A DNA stretch of 38,053 bases from assembly GCF_005048205.1 (NCBI RefSeq), contig NZ_SUMF01000034.1, forward strand, positions 1 through 38,053. The letters are read 5' to 3'. The position numbers and the translations under genes were made by a program. Source of the DNA: Chitiniphilus eburneus (lineage in GTDB: Bacteria > Pseudomonadota > Gammaproteobacteria > Burkholderiales > Chitinibacteraceae). Positions 24,542 through 35,205 of the stretch are shown here, piece after piece. Positions within the stretch are counted from its first letter, which is position 1. Each line of letters opens with the position of its first letter. The notes under the pieces are model-generated. The model ran no database searches. It saw only the letters and a list, made by a program, of their open reading frames with translations, and had not been told where the DNA came from.

Positions 24542-26227
24542 ATGTATCAATACGATCCGATCGATCAACAGATCGTCGACGCCCGCGTCGCCCAGTTTGG
24601 CGACCAGACCCGGCGCTACCTCGCCGGTGAGCTGAGCGAAGACGAATTCCGGCCGCTGCGGCTGCAAAACGGGCTGTACATCCAGCGTCATGCGCCGATG
24701 CTGCGCATCGCGGTGCCGTACGGCATGCTGGCCAGCCGCCAATTGCGCAAGCTGGCGCATATCGCCCGCACCTATGACCGGGGCTACGGCCATTTCAGCA
24801 CCCGGCAGAACATCCAGTTCAACTGGCCCGAACTGAAGGACGTGCCCGCCATCCTGGGCGAGCTGGCGCAGGTGCAGATGCACGCGGTGCAGACCTCCGG
24901 CAACTGCGTGCGCAACACCACCACCGACCAGTTTGCCGGCGTGGCGCACGACGAACTCGTCGATCCGCGGCCGTGGTGCGAAATCATCCGCCAGTGGTCC
25001 ACCTTCCACCCCGAATTCGCCCACCTGCCGCGCAAGTTCAAGATCGCGGTGAACGGCACGGTCGAGGATCGCGCCGCCGTGATGGTGCACGACATCGGGC
25101 TCAACATCGTGCGCAACGAGGCTGGCGAGGTCGGCTTCCAGGTCTACATCGGTGGCGGCCTGGGCCGCACCCCGATGATCGGCGCGCTGATCAAGCCGTG
25201 GCTGGAGCCCCGGCACCTGTTGTCCTACCTCGATGCCGCGCTGCGCGTGTACAACCGCTACGGCCGGCGCGACAACAAGTACAAGGCGCGCATCAAGATC
25301 CTGGTCAAGGCCATGACGCCCGAGGCGTTCGGCGCCAAGGTCGATGCCGAGTGGGCGCACCTCAAGGATGGCCCCACCACGCTGACGCAGGCCGAGATCG
25401 ACCGCGTTGCGCGCTTCTTCACCGCCCCCGACTACGCCACGCTGCCGGCCGTCGATGCCGGCTTCCAGCAGGCCCAGCTGGACAGCAAGGCCTTCGCCCG
25501 CTGGGTGGAGCGCTGCGTATCCAGCCACAAGCAGCCCGGCTACGCGGCGGTGACGCTGTCGCTGAAGAAGACCGGCGTCGCCCCCGGCGACATCAGCGCC
25601 GACCAGCTCGATGCCGTGGCCGACCTGGCCGACCGCTACAGCTTTGGCGAGGCGCGTTCCTCGCACGAGCAGAACCTGATCCTGGCCGATGTCCGGCAGT
25701 CCGACCTGTTCGCGCTGTGGGAGCAACTGAAGGACCTGGGCCTCGCCACGCCGAACATCGGCCTGCTCACCGACGTGATCTGCTGCCCCGGCGGCGATTT
25801 CTGCGCGCTGGCCAATGCCAAGTCGATTCCCATCGCGCAGGCGATCCAGGAAAAATTCGACAACCTGGACGATCTGTTCGATCTGGGCGAGATCGACCTC
25901 AACATGTCGGGCTGTATGAATGCCTGCGGGCACCATCACGTGGGCAACATCGGCATCCTGGGCGTGGACAAGAACGGGTCCGAGTGGTATCAGGTGAGCC
26001 TGGGCGGCCGCCAGGGCGCTGGCGCCAGCATCGGCAAGGTGATCGGCCCCTCGTTCGCGCAGGACGAAATGCCGGACGTGATCGGCAAGCTGATCGATGT
26101 GTTCGTCGAAAGCCGCGAAGGCGACGAGCGCTTCATCGACGTGGTGGATCGCATCGGCCTGGAGCCCTTCAAGGCCAAGGTCTACGCCGGCAAGGCGGTA
26201 CGCAAGGAGGTTGCGGCAGATGCGTAG
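24542..26227 (+). CDS. cysI: Sulfite/nitrite reductase hemoprotein (CysI type)
   Basis: 561 residues. Siroheme-[4Fe-4S] enzyme reducing sulfite to sulfide (or nitrite to ammonia). Both half-repeats are visible. The cluster cysteines are C415 and C421 (CPGGDFC) and C458 and C462 (GCMNAC), with C462 also bridging the siroheme. Arginines for anion binding lie in STRQNIQFNW and NCVRNTT. The next gene encodes the DUF934 protein that accompanies CysI in many proteobacteria, so assimilatory sulfite reduction is the better reading. No flavoprotein CysJ is adjacent, so the electron donor may be ferredoxin or encoded elsewhere. Confidence 0.92.
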   Translation: MYQYDPIDQQIVDARVAQFGDQTRRYLAGELSEDEFRPLRLQNGLYIQRHAPMLRIAVPYGMLASRQLRKLAHIARTYDRGYGHFSTRQNIQFNWPELKDVPAILGELAQVQMHAVQTSGNCVRNTTTDQFAGVAHDELVDPRPWCEIIRQWSTFHPEFAHLPRKFKIAVNGTVEDRAAVMVHDIGLNIVRNEAGEVGFQVYIGGGLGRTPMIGALIKPWLEPRHLLSYLDAALRVYNRYGRRDNKYKARIKILVKAMTPEAFGAKVDAEWAHLKDGPTTLTQAEIDRVARFFTAPDYATLPAVDAGFQQAQLDSKAFARWVERCVSSHKQPGYAAVTLSLKKTGVAPGDISADQLDAVADLADRYSFGEARSSHEQNLILADVRQSDLFALWEQLKDLGLATPNIGLLTDVICCPGGDFCALANAKSIPIAQAIQEKFDNLDDLFDLGEIDLNMSGCMNACGHHHVGNIGILGVDKNGSEWYQVSLGGRQGAGASIGKVIGPSFAQDEMPDVIGKLIDVFVESREGDERFIDVVDRIGLEPFKAKVYAGKAVRKEVAADA

Positions 26228-26308
26228 CGCCTGTGCGACCGATCGAATCCACTTCCCCCGCCCTCGTCGCTGCGAGCGCGCCTCGCTTTGCTCGGAAACG
26301 TTGTGAAC

Positions 26309-26854
26309 ATGTCTGCTGATCAAGAACTCGCACCCAACGCCGGCCCCAGGGTCATCATCAATCGCCAGGTGGTCGAAGACACCTGGACCCGCGTGCTGCC
26401 CGCCGAGGATGGCAGCATCACCGTGCCGGCCAGCGGCAAGGTCATCGTGCCGTACCGCTACTGGCTGGAGCACCGCGACGAGCTGGCCGGCCGCGAACTG
26501 GGCGTGTGCTTCGCCCCCGACGACGAGCCGGAATCGCTGCCGGTCGATGCCAATGTCTTTGGTGTGATCGCTGTCGATTTCCCGGCCTTCACCGATGGCC
26601 GTGGCTTTTCCATCGGCCGCCTGCTGCGCGAGCGCCAGGGCTATACCGGCGAGCTGCGCGCCGTGGGCGACGTGTTCAAGGACACGCTCAACTACCTGTG
26701 GCGCTGCGGTTTCGACGCGTTCGCGGTGCGGGCCGACAAGGATATCGACGACGCGCTGCGCGGCCTGGACGACTTCACCGAGTTCTATCAATCCAGCGTG
26801 CAGCAGCCGACGCCGCTGTTCCGCCGCCGCGAGGATGGCGCCACGCAGGGCTGA
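26309..26854 (+). CDS. DUF934 protein, sulfite-reduction partner
   Basis: 181 residues, of the DUF934 family (COG3749), which is annotated as probably involved in sulfite reduction because it nearly always follows cysI. Conserved pieces seen: VPYRYWLEHRDELAGR, FGVIAVDFPAFTDGRGFS, LLRERQGYTGELRAVGDV and a C-terminal FTEFYQ. No cofactor motif is evident; its biochemistry is not established. It lies 81 nt after cysI. The ATG at 26309 lacks a good ribosome site; GTG at 26303 or TTG at 26288 are alternatives. Confidence 0.88.
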   Translation: MSADQELAPNAGPRVIINRQVVEDTWTRVLPAEDGSITVPASGKVIVPYRYWLEHRDELAGRELGVCFAPDDEPESLPVDANVFGVIAVDFPAFTDGRGFSIGRLLRERQGYTGELRAVGDVFKDTLNYLWRCGFDAFAVRADKDIDDALRGLDDFTEFYQSSVQQPTPLFRRREDGATQG

Positions 26855-26870
26855 GCGTCCGCTCCCCGCC

Positions 26871-26907
26871 AACCTGCCGCGCGGCGCATGCCCCCGGCAG
26901 GTTTTTT
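26871..26907 (+). terminator. Rho-independent terminator of cysI-DUF934
   Basis: AACCTGCCG (26871-26879) and CGGCAGGTT (26895-26903) form a 9-bp stem with a 15-nt GC-rich loop, and the last T is followed by four more Ts. It begins 17 nt after the DUF934 stop. The remaining 239 nt to the next gene contain only short inverted repeats (GGGGGAATCCCCC; GGCCAC...GTGGCC), with no recognisable gene. Confidence 0.85.
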
Positions 26908-27146
26908 GCGCGCGGCACTTGTGTCGCCGCGCCGTACGCCCCATCTCTTCTGCATCCTGCCGTCGCGGGCCATCGCGCAGCGGGGGAATCCCCCTGGCCA
27001 CCCGCGCGGGAACCCCGTGGCCTCGTGGCGCGTCCATCCGCGGGCAGGTGGCCGCATCTCGTTCCCTGCGAGGCGCGGCCGGGCCGGCACCCTGCCGGTC
27101 ACTGTGCCATCGGCCCCGCCTGGGGCGCTTCATGGGGATGTACAGC

Positions 27147-27467
27147 ATGATCAAACGCAACCGGAATCTGGCGAGCTGGAGTTCCGCCTTGTTCGTGGCA
27201 GCCGGGCTGACCGCCTGTGCCGCGCCGCCGGCGCAGGATGCCGCGCCGGGCATGATCGTCAAATTCCGCGACGACAGCAAACGCGAAACGCTGCTGGCGC
27301 AACTGGCCAAACGCTATCGCGTCCAGCTCGGCGAAGGCCGCCAACTGGCGCTCGGCTCCTGGGTCTACCCCGTCGCGGGCGAAGGCCGCGATGCCTTCGT
27401 CGCCGCACTGCTCCGCACACCGGAAGTGGAATACGCCGAATGGGATGGCGCGGCGGCGCGGCGGTAG
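27147..27467 (+). CDS. Small lipoprotein resembling a subtilase I9 propeptide
   Basis: 106 residues. The N-terminus (MIKRNRNLASWSSALFVAAG, lipobox LTAC, C24) is a lipoprotein signal. The mature part looks like a peptidase-inhibitor I9/subtilisin-prodomain: a first strand MIVKFRDDS, a helix KRETLLAQLAKRYR, a strand LGSWVYPV, a helix GRDAFVAALLRTPEVE and an ending YAEWD. No protease gene is attached or adjacent. It could be an orphan protease inhibitor or chaperone in the envelope; this is inference from pattern only. Two further in-frame ATGs (27132, 27138) precede the chosen start, which has GGGGA 8 nt upstream. Confidence 0.65.
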   Translation: MIKRNRNLASWSSALFVAAGLTACAAPPAQDAAPGMIVKFRDDSKRETLLAQLAKRYRVQLGEGRQLALGSWVYPVAGEGRDAFVAALLRTPEVEYAEWDGAAARR

Positions 27468-27492
27468 CTTCTTGCTGGGCTGACAAAAACCG

Positions 27493-27604
27493 GTAGACAC
27501 GGAGCGCACAGAGAACACGGAGCAAGACCACATCGGGAGAAAAAACCATTGTCCCTCCCGGTTTTCTCTGTGCGCGCTGTGGTCTCCGCGACCTCCGTGT
27601 CTAC
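27493..27604. repeat. Imperfect inverted-repeat intergenic element
   Basis: About 112 bp with several pairs of matching arms. GTAGACACGGAG (27493-27504) pairs with CTCCGTGTCTAC (27593-27604). GCGCACAGAGAA (27504-27515) pairs with TTCTCTGTGCGC (27564-27575). GACCACA (27526-27532) pairs with TGTGGTC (27578-27584). CGGGAG (27534-27539) pairs with CTCCCG (27555-27560). The order of arms is not strictly nested, so a single stem cannot use them all. The ACAGAGAACACGGAG style matches short repeats scattered between genes in many proteobacterial genomes. No ORF. Confidence 0.65.
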
Positions 27605-27684
27605 AGATCCTGCTTTTGCATCCTCCGGACTCGACTGACCTTCGTCTCCACGGATTTTGATTCCGTATTCCCGGACTGAATGCC

Positions 27685-30409
<2,725 letters not shown>

Positions 30410-30419
30410 AGCGCTGGGG

Positions 30420-30425
30420 TATAAT
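30420..30425 (+). promoter_or_regulatory. Probable -10 element of trhP-arfB
   Basis: TATAAT, perfect -10, starting 11 nt after the last repeat-array block and 57 nt before the trhP ATG. The -35 at 17-nt spacing (30397-30402) is TCAAAA, which is poor and falls within the 15-nt block of repeat unit 5. Confidence 0.55.
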
Positions 30426-30446
30426 CCGCGCCTATCGAATTGATCC

Positions 30447-30465
30447 GCCCCGCACCGCGCGGGGC
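30447..30465 (+). other. 5'-UTR hairpin before trhP
   Basis: GCCCCGC / GCGGGGC 7-bp stem with a 5-nt loop, followed by GTTGCTTTT. It sits between the -10 element and the start codon, so it would be in the leader RNA; an attenuator is possible but the T-run is short. Confidence 0.45.
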
Positions 30466-30481
30466 GTTGCTTTTGGACACC

Positions 30482-31837
30482 ATGATGTTGAAAACCCCCG
30501 AACTGCTCCTGCCCGCCGGCGATCTGGACCGCATGCGCGCCGCCTATGATTTCGGCGCCGATGCCGTGTATGCCGGCCAGCCGCGCTACAGCCTGCGGGC
30601 GCGCAACAATGACTTCAAGCTGGAGAACCTGCAAAAGGGGATCGAGGAGGCGCATGCGCGCGGCAAGAAGCTGTTCGTGGCCAGCAACATCCTGCCGCAC
30701 AACGCCAAGATCAAGACCTACCTGGCCGACATGGCGCCGGTGATCGCGATGAAGCCCGATGCGCTGATCATGGCCGATCCCGGCCTGATCATGCTGGTGC
30801 GCGAGAAATGGCCGGAAGTCCCCATCCACCTGTCGGTGCAGGCCAATACGGTGAACTACGCCGGCGTGAAGTTCTGGCAGAAGCTGGGGCTGACGCGGGT
30901 GATCCTGTCGCGCGAGCTGAGCCTGGAGGAAGTGGCCGAGATTCGCCAGGAGTGCCCGGACATGGAGCTGGAGGTGTTCGTCCACGGCGCGCTGTGCATC
31001 GCGTATTCGGGTCGCTGCCTGCTGTCGGGCTATTTCAACCACCGCGACCCCAACCAGGGCACCTGTACCAATGCCTGTCGCTGGGACTACAAGGTGCACG
31101 AGGCGTTCGAGGACGATGCCGGCCAGGCGCAGGTGATCCAGTTCGATTTCCGCAAGGCGATGGATGAGGCCAACAATGCGTTCGCCGCCGCCGGCGATAC
31201 GCCGCGCCATCCGCTGGCGGATCGGCCCTATCTGATCGAGGAAACCCAGCGCCCGGGCGAGCTGATGGAGGTGATGGAGGATGAGCACGGCACCTACATC
31301 ATGAACAGCAAGGACCTGCGCGCGATCGAGCATATCGAGCGGCTGGTGGCCATCGGTGTGGATTCGCTCAAGATCGAAGGCCGCACCAAGAGCCGCTATT
31401 ACGTTTCGCGCACCGCGCAGACGTATCGCCAGGCCATCGACGACGCCGTGGCTGGCCGGCCGTTCAACCCGGCGTTGCTGGCCGACCTGGAGGGCCTGGC
31501 CAATCGCGGCTACACCGACGGCTTTTACCAGCGCCACCACAGCCACGATACGCAGAACTACCTGAGCGGGCATTCGAGGTCCAAGCAGAGCCAGTACGTG
31601 GGCGAAGTGCGCACCATTACCGACGGCTGGGCCGACATCGAGGTGAAGAACCGCTTCGAAGTGGGCGATACGCTGGAGATCATCCACCCCAGCGGCAATG
31701 TCCTGCTCAAGCTGGAGGCGATGCGCGGCAAGGAGGGCGAGCCGGTGGCCGCCGCCGCCGGCAATGGCGTCAAGGTGTCGATCCCGCTGGCGGCGCGCTA
31801 CGCCAATGCGCTGATCGCGCGGGTGCTGCCCGGCTGA
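30482..31837 (+). CDS. trhP: tRNA 5-hydroxyuridine synthase TrhP (YegQ, U32 family)
   Basis: 451 residues. The U32 'peptidase' family protein YegQ/TrhP is needed for prephenate-dependent 5-hydroxylation of U34 in tRNA. Close matches to E. coli YegQ include GADAVYAGQPRYSLRARNN, PIHLSVQANTVNYAGVKFWQ and LTRVILSRELSLEEVAEIR. The conserved cysteines that likely bind an iron-sulfur cluster are in HGALCIAYSGRCLLSGYF and GTCTNACRW. A C-terminal beta-barrel-like domain ends the protein. The start is the first of two adjacent ATGs; an in-frame extension to 30440 is unlikely. arfB follows after 5 nt. Confidence 0.93.
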   Translation: MMLKTPELLLPAGDLDRMRAAYDFGADAVYAGQPRYSLRARNNDFKLENLQKGIEEAHARGKKLFVASNILPHNAKIKTYLADMAPVIAMKPDALIMADPGLIMLVREKWPEVPIHLSVQANTVNYAGVKFWQKLGLTRVILSRELSLEEVAEIRQECPDMELEVFVHGALCIAYSGRCLLSGYFNHRDPNQGTCTNACRWDYKVHEAFEDDAGQAQVIQFDFRKAMDEANNAFAAAGDTPRHPLADRPYLIEETQRPGELMEVMEDEHGTYIMNSKDLRAIEHIERLVAIGVDSLKIEGRTKSRYYVSRTAQTYRQAIDDAVAGRPFNPALLADLEGLANRGYTDGFYQRHHSHDTQNYLSGHSRSKQSQYVGEVRTITDGWADIEVKNRFEVGDTLEIIHPSGNVLLKLEAMRGKEGEPVAAAAGNGVKVSIPLAARYANALIARVLPG

Positions 31838-31842
31838 CCGCC

Positions 31843-32247
31843 ATGGCCAGCCCGGTGGTCGTGCTCGAAGAGGTGGAGTTCAGCGCCATCCGCGCGCAGG
31901 GCGCGGGTGGGCAGAACGTGAACAAGGTGTCGTCGGCGGTGCACCTGCGCTACGACATCCGCGCTTCGTCGCTGGCGGATGTCTACAAGGAGCGCCTGCT
32001 GGCCCTGAACGACCAGCGCATCACCAAGGATGGCGTGGTGGTGATCAAGGCGCAGCAGTACCGCACGCAGGAGCAGAACAAGGCCGATGCGCTGTTGCGG
32101 TTGCAGGAACTGCTGGACCAGGTGGCGACCACGCCGAAGCGCCGCGTTGCCACCCGCCCCACGCGCGGCGCGCAACGGCGGCGGCTGGATGGCAAGGCCA
32201 GCCGGGGGAAGATCAAGGCGCTGCGGGGCAAGGTCGATCCGGATTGA
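31843..32247 (+). CDS. arfB: Alternative ribosome-rescue factor ArfB (YaeJ)
   Basis: 134 residues (E. coli 140). ArfB is a release-factor-like peptidyl-tRNA hydrolase that frees ribosomes stalled on non-stop mRNA. The catalytic GGQ is at 22-24 in RAQGAGGQNVNKVSSAVHL. The C-terminal tail (~95-134) is rich in Arg/Lys and occupies the empty mRNA channel in the family. It lies 5 nt after trhP, so both are translated from one message; a GC-rich terminator follows. Confidence 0.95.
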   Translation: MASPVVVLEEVEFSAIRAQGAGGQNVNKVSSAVHLRYDIRASSLADVYKERLLALNDQRITKDGVVVIKAQQYRTQEQNKADALLRLQELLDQVATTPKRRVATRPTRGAQRRRLDGKASRGKIKALRGKVDPD

Positions 32248-32296
32248 GGCGCGGCGGAGCGCCGCATTGCCTGGCGGATGCGACGGCATTCGACAG

Positions 32297-32318
32297 AACG
32301 GCCACTGAAGTGGCCGTT
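32297..32318. terminator. Rho-independent terminator after arfB
   Basis: AACGGCCACT-GA-AGTGGCCGTT, a perfect 10-bp stem with 2-nt loop, followed by GTCGTTT. It lies between the convergent arfB and the unknown minus-strand gene and may serve both. Confidence 0.8.
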
Positions 32319-32337
32319 GTCGTTTGCGCGACCGTGG

Positions 32338-32820
32338 CTAAAGCACCATGCGATGCCAGTCCAGCGCCGATTCGCCCAGTTGCAGCAGTTCGTCGAACAC
32401 GTGGTTCAGGCCGGCGATCTCGCGCGCATCGTCGCTGGCCTCGCCGCGCGGCCAGTCGAAATGGTGGCGCTTCACATAGCGTTCGTCGTCGGCAATGGCG
32501 AAGCCGGCGTGCCATAGCTCCGGCACGGTGCCGACGCGCAGCATCGTGAAGCGGTGGCTCCAGGTCTGGCGCAGGTCGAGGATGCGCGGCGCGTATCGCG
32601 CGATGTGATCCGGTTGCAGCGCCAGCAGGGTGATGGTCAGCGCGTCCGACGCGGTCAGGCGCTCGTTCAGCGCATCGGCGAACTCGCGGCTGGCGATGCC
32701 GGCGATCTCGAAATCGTCCTCGAACAGTTTCAGCTCGCGCTCGGCGCTGGCGATCAGCGCCAGCATGGCCTGCTGGTATTCGGCGGGACGGTCAAACTTG
32801 CACGGGATGAAGGTAGCCAT
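32338..32820 (-). CDS. Conserved-looking protein of unknown function
   Basis: 160 residues, soluble, no signal peptide. I do not recognise the family with certainty. It shows a regular alternation of helices and strands (AEYQQAMLALIASAERELKL, DALTITLLALQPDHIAR, FTMLRVGTVPELWHAGFAIADDERYV) reminiscent of a half phospholipase-D-like fold, but there is no HxKxxxxD motif. The ATG at 32820 overlaps the 3' end of the upstream cupin gene by 29 nt, which implies translational coupling. It probably serves the same process as that ribosomal-protein hydroxylase. Confidence 0.75.
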   Translation of the reverse strand: MATFIPCKFDRPAEYQQAMLALIASAERELKLFEDDFEIAGIASREFADALNERLTASDALTITLLALQPDHIARYAPRILDLRQTWSHRFTMLRVGTVPELWHAGFAIADDERYVKRHHFDWPRGEASDDAREIAGLNHVFDELLQLGESALDWHRMVL

Positions 32821-33913
32821 AGTCGTAACAGGTATAAAGGGCTTCGAGCACGGCGTCGTCGTAGTCGCCGGGGGGAAGGGCGCGGCGATCGGCCAGCTTG
32901 CGCAATACTGCGTGCGTCTCGGGGCCTGCGTCCAGTTCTTCGCCATTGAGGTAGATCCGGCTGTCGTCGTAGAGCAACTGTGTCTTCAGGTCCAGCGCCA
33001 CCCCCCGCGCCGTCACCGCTGCGGCGAACACGTCGAAATCCAGTGCCGCTTCGGGCGGTTCGAAAAAGACGTGCGGCTTGGGTTCGGTGAAGTAGCGGCC
33101 GACGAAGCGGGCGACCATTTCGTCATCCCATTCGATGTGCCGCAGCATCTTGCCGATTTCGCCGATAAAGGCCGGGTCGATCAGGCCGGGCGCGGTGGTG
33201 GGCGTGCGGTCGGGGTCGGCATACATGCCGTCCAGCACCAGTTCGTCTTGCAGGAACTCGAGGAACTTGCCGGCGATTTCCTGCACCCGGGGGGCGCGAA
33301 AGCCGATGCTGTAGGTCATGCCCGGGTCCAGCGCCACGCCGTGATGCGCGTACTTGGGGGGCAGGTACAGCATGTCGCCGTGTTCCAGCACCCATTCCTG
33401 CTCGGGATTGAAATCCCTGAGCACGCGGATCGGCGCATCCTCGACGAAGTTGCCCGCGTCGTCGCTGGAAATCTGCCAGCGCTTGCGCCCGCCCACCTGC
33501 AACAGGAATACGTCGTAGGAATCGTAATGCGGCCCGACCGAGCCGCCCGGCGGGGCGTACGAGATCATCAGGTCGTCGAGCCGATAGCCGGGCAGGAAAT
33601 CGAAGCGATACAAAAGCTCGGCAATGTGCGGCACCAGGTGGTTGACGTTCTGCACCAGCAGTGTCCAGTCGCTGTCCGGCAGGCGCCGGAAGCGGCGCGC
33701 GTCGAACGGCCCGTGTTCCAGATGCCAGCGCCCGTTGCGGCACTCGATCAGCCGGGATTCCACATCGTCGCGCCGGGCCAGCGCGCTCAGGCGCGGCAGG
33801 TCCATCGGTTCGGGAAAATCGGTGACCGCCCCACGGATCAGCAGCGGCTGCTTTTGCCAGTATTCGGCCAGAAAACGGGTGGGCGTCATTCCGCCGAGAA
33901 GCGTTTCGGACAT
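32792..33913 (-). CDS. roxA: Cupin-4 (JmjC-like) ribosomal protein arginine hydroxylase, RoxA-like
   Basis: 373 residues, identical in length to E. coli YcfD/RoxA, which hydroxylates Arg81 of ribosomal protein L16 using Fe(II) and 2-oxoglutarate. The iron ligands are H129 and D131 (GPHYDSYDVFLLQ) and H190 (KYAHHGVAL), matching H125/D127/H187. The N-terminal LLGGMTPTRFLAEYWQKQPLL is typical of the family. A C-terminal winged-helix region (~300-373) is present. The 99-bp divergent gap to the peroxiredoxin-like gene should contain its promoter; TATATA near 33920 is too close to the ATG to be convincing. Confidence 0.92.
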   Translation of the reverse strand: MSETLLGGMTPTRFLAEYWQKQPLLIRGAVTDFPEPMDLPRLSALARRDDVESRLIECRNGRWHLEHGPFDARRFRRLPDSDWTLLVQNVNHLVPHIAELLYRFDFLPGYRLDDLMISYAPPGGSVGPHYDSYDVFLLQVGGRKRWQISSDDAGNFVEDAPIRVLRDFNPEQEWVLEHGDMLYLPPKYAHHGVALDPGMTYSIGFRAPRVQEIAGKFLEFLQDELVLDGMYADPDRTPTTAPGLIDPAFIGEIGKMLRHIEWDDEMVARFVGRYFTEPKPHVFFEPPEAALDFDVFAAAVTARGVALDLKTQLLYDDSRIYLNGEELDAGPETHAVLRKLADRRALPPGDYDDAVLEALYTCYDYGYLHPVQV

Positions 33914-34012
33914 CTGAGCTATATAGAAAAAGTGTATGGAATACGGCGATTATCTCACCGGCAACTGGTGGCTGTCGGCAAACCTGCGATGAACAGATTG
34001 GAGGCCGTATAT

Positions 34013-34492
34013 ATGTTGAGTTCAGGCGATAACGCTCCGGATTTTGCGCTGCCGGCGGCAAACATGGACCTCATCCAGCTTGCCGATTATCGCGGCCGGC
34101 ACAACGTGGTGCTCTACTTCTTCAACAAGGATCACACCCCGGGCGGCATCGCGGAGGCCGTCGAATTCAGCGAGCGGGTGGATTCCTTCGCCGAACACAA
34201 TACCGTCATCCTGGGCGTCAGCCTGGATGAGTGCCTGGCGCACGAGTTGTTCCGGGAGGAGGAGGGCATCGAGTTCGAGCTGCTGTCCGATACCGAGGGC
34301 GAGGTGAGCCGGCGCTACCACGCGCTGAAGAAGTGGGAGGCGCATGGCATGGTGCGCTACGGCATCGACCGTTCGACCTTCGTCATCGACAAGGATGGCC
34401 TGATCCGCCACGCGTTCTACCATGTGATGCCCAAGGGCCACGCGGCGGAAATCCTCTCGCTGGTGCAGTCGCTGGGTGCCGCCGAGGACTGA
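34013..34492 (+). CDS. Bcp/PrxQ-type peroxiredoxin homologue lacking catalytic cysteines
   Basis: 159 residues with a full thioredoxin-fold peroxiredoxin layout (GDNAPDFALP, VVLYFFNKDHTPGG, ILGVSLDE, FELLSDTEGEVSRRYHA, RSTFVIDKDGLIRHAFYHV). In Bcp the active site is TPGC45-x4-C50; here it is TPGG45 and V50. So both the peroxidatic and resolving cysteines are missing, while T42, P43 and the active-site Arg before TFVID remain. The only cysteine is C74. A thiol peroxidase reaction of the usual kind is not possible. The codon at 45 is GGC. GGAGG lies 8 nt upstream of the ATG. It could be a non-catalytic binding or chaperone protein. Confidence 0.88.
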   Translation: MLSSGDNAPDFALPAANMDLIQLADYRGRHNVVLYFFNKDHTPGGIAEAVEFSERVDSFAEHNTVILGVSLDECLAHELFREEEGIEFELLSDTEGEVSRRYHALKKWEAHGMVRYGIDRSTFVIDKDGLIRHAFYHVMPKGHAAEILSLVQSLGAAED

Positions 34493-34631
34493 CGGGGCGC
34501 CTTGTCGGCGAGCCGCCCGATCAAGGGAAGGAGCCGGCGTGTATACTTGCGCGCACGGGCGACCTTGCCCGGCCAGATGATCCGGCCAGCCCTTCGATTC
34601 AACGTCAACAGAACCCAGGATGATTCCACCG

Positions 34632-35111
34632 ATGCAAATCGCCAAAGACACCGTCGTCACGCTCCACTATGAAATGTTCGATGTCGAGGGCAAGTCGCTC
34701 GACAAGACCGAAGAGCCCATTGCCTACCTGCATGGTGGCTACGACAACATCCTGCCGCTGGTCGAAGAAGCCCTCGAAGGCAAGAGCAAGGGCGACAGCA
34801 TCGATGTGACGATGCAGCCGGACGAAGCCTTTGGCGAATTCGAGCCGGAGCTGGTGCGCACCGAGGAAAAGAGCGTGTTCCCGATGGAAGTGGAACTCGG
34901 CATGATGTTCGAGGCCGATGATCCCGAAACCGGCGACGTGCTGCTGTTCCGCGTGACCGAAGTCGAGGGCAGCAAGGTCACCGTCGATGCCAACCACCCC
35001 TTCGCCGGCCAGACCGTCCGCTTCGTCGGCAAGGTCGAGGATGTGCGCAAGGCCGAGGCCGAGGAAATCACCCACGGCCACGTGCACGGCGCCCACGGTC
35101 ACCACCACTGA
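34632..35111 (+). CDS. slyD: FKBP-type peptidyl-prolyl isomerase SlyD
   Basis: 159 residues. The FKBP fold is interrupted by the IF chaperone insert, as in SlyD (LVEEALEGKSKGDSIDVTMQPDEAFGEFE). The C-terminus ITHGHVHGAHGHHH is His-rich, as in nickel-binding SlyD, and shorter than in E. coli. Role: proline isomerase, folding chaperone and metal carrier in the cytoplasm. Two ATGs compete: 34620 (adds MIPP) and 34632. AGGA at 34617-34620 overlaps the first, so I prefer the second, with modest confidence. Confidence 0.92.
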   Translation: MQIAKDTVVTLHYEMFDVEGKSLDKTEEPIAYLHGGYDNILPLVEEALEGKSKGDSIDVTMQPDEAFGEFEPELVRTEEKSVFPMEVELGMMFEADDPETGDVLLFRVTEVEGSKVTVDANHPFAGQTVRFVGKVEDVRKAEAEEITHGHVHGAHGHHH

Positions 35112-35181
35112 TCCCTCGGCGCCGCCGCGCTCGTCGCGCGCCGCGCCCGGCTGGATCGGTGGCGATGCCGCCGCCAGGAAG

Positions 35182-35205
35182 AACGCCCGCATGCGGGCGT
35201 TTTTT
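35182..35205. terminator. Rho-independent terminator between slyD and PPTase gene
   Basis: AACGCCCGC-AT-GCGGGCGTT followed by four Ts, an uninterrupted palindrome with a strong GC core. It ends at the stop codon of the convergent phosphopantetheinyl transferase gene and probably terminates both directions. Confidence 0.92.

Noticed and set aside
24413-27310. 965-codon open frame on the minus strand opposite cysI and DUF934
   Set aside because: Shadow frame created by high GC third positions; overlaps two convincing genes and a terminator.
32630-34012. Long plus-strand extension upstream of the peroxiredoxin-like gene
   Set aside because: It runs antisense through the cupin gene; the true start has GGAGG at 8 nt and matches the family N-terminus.
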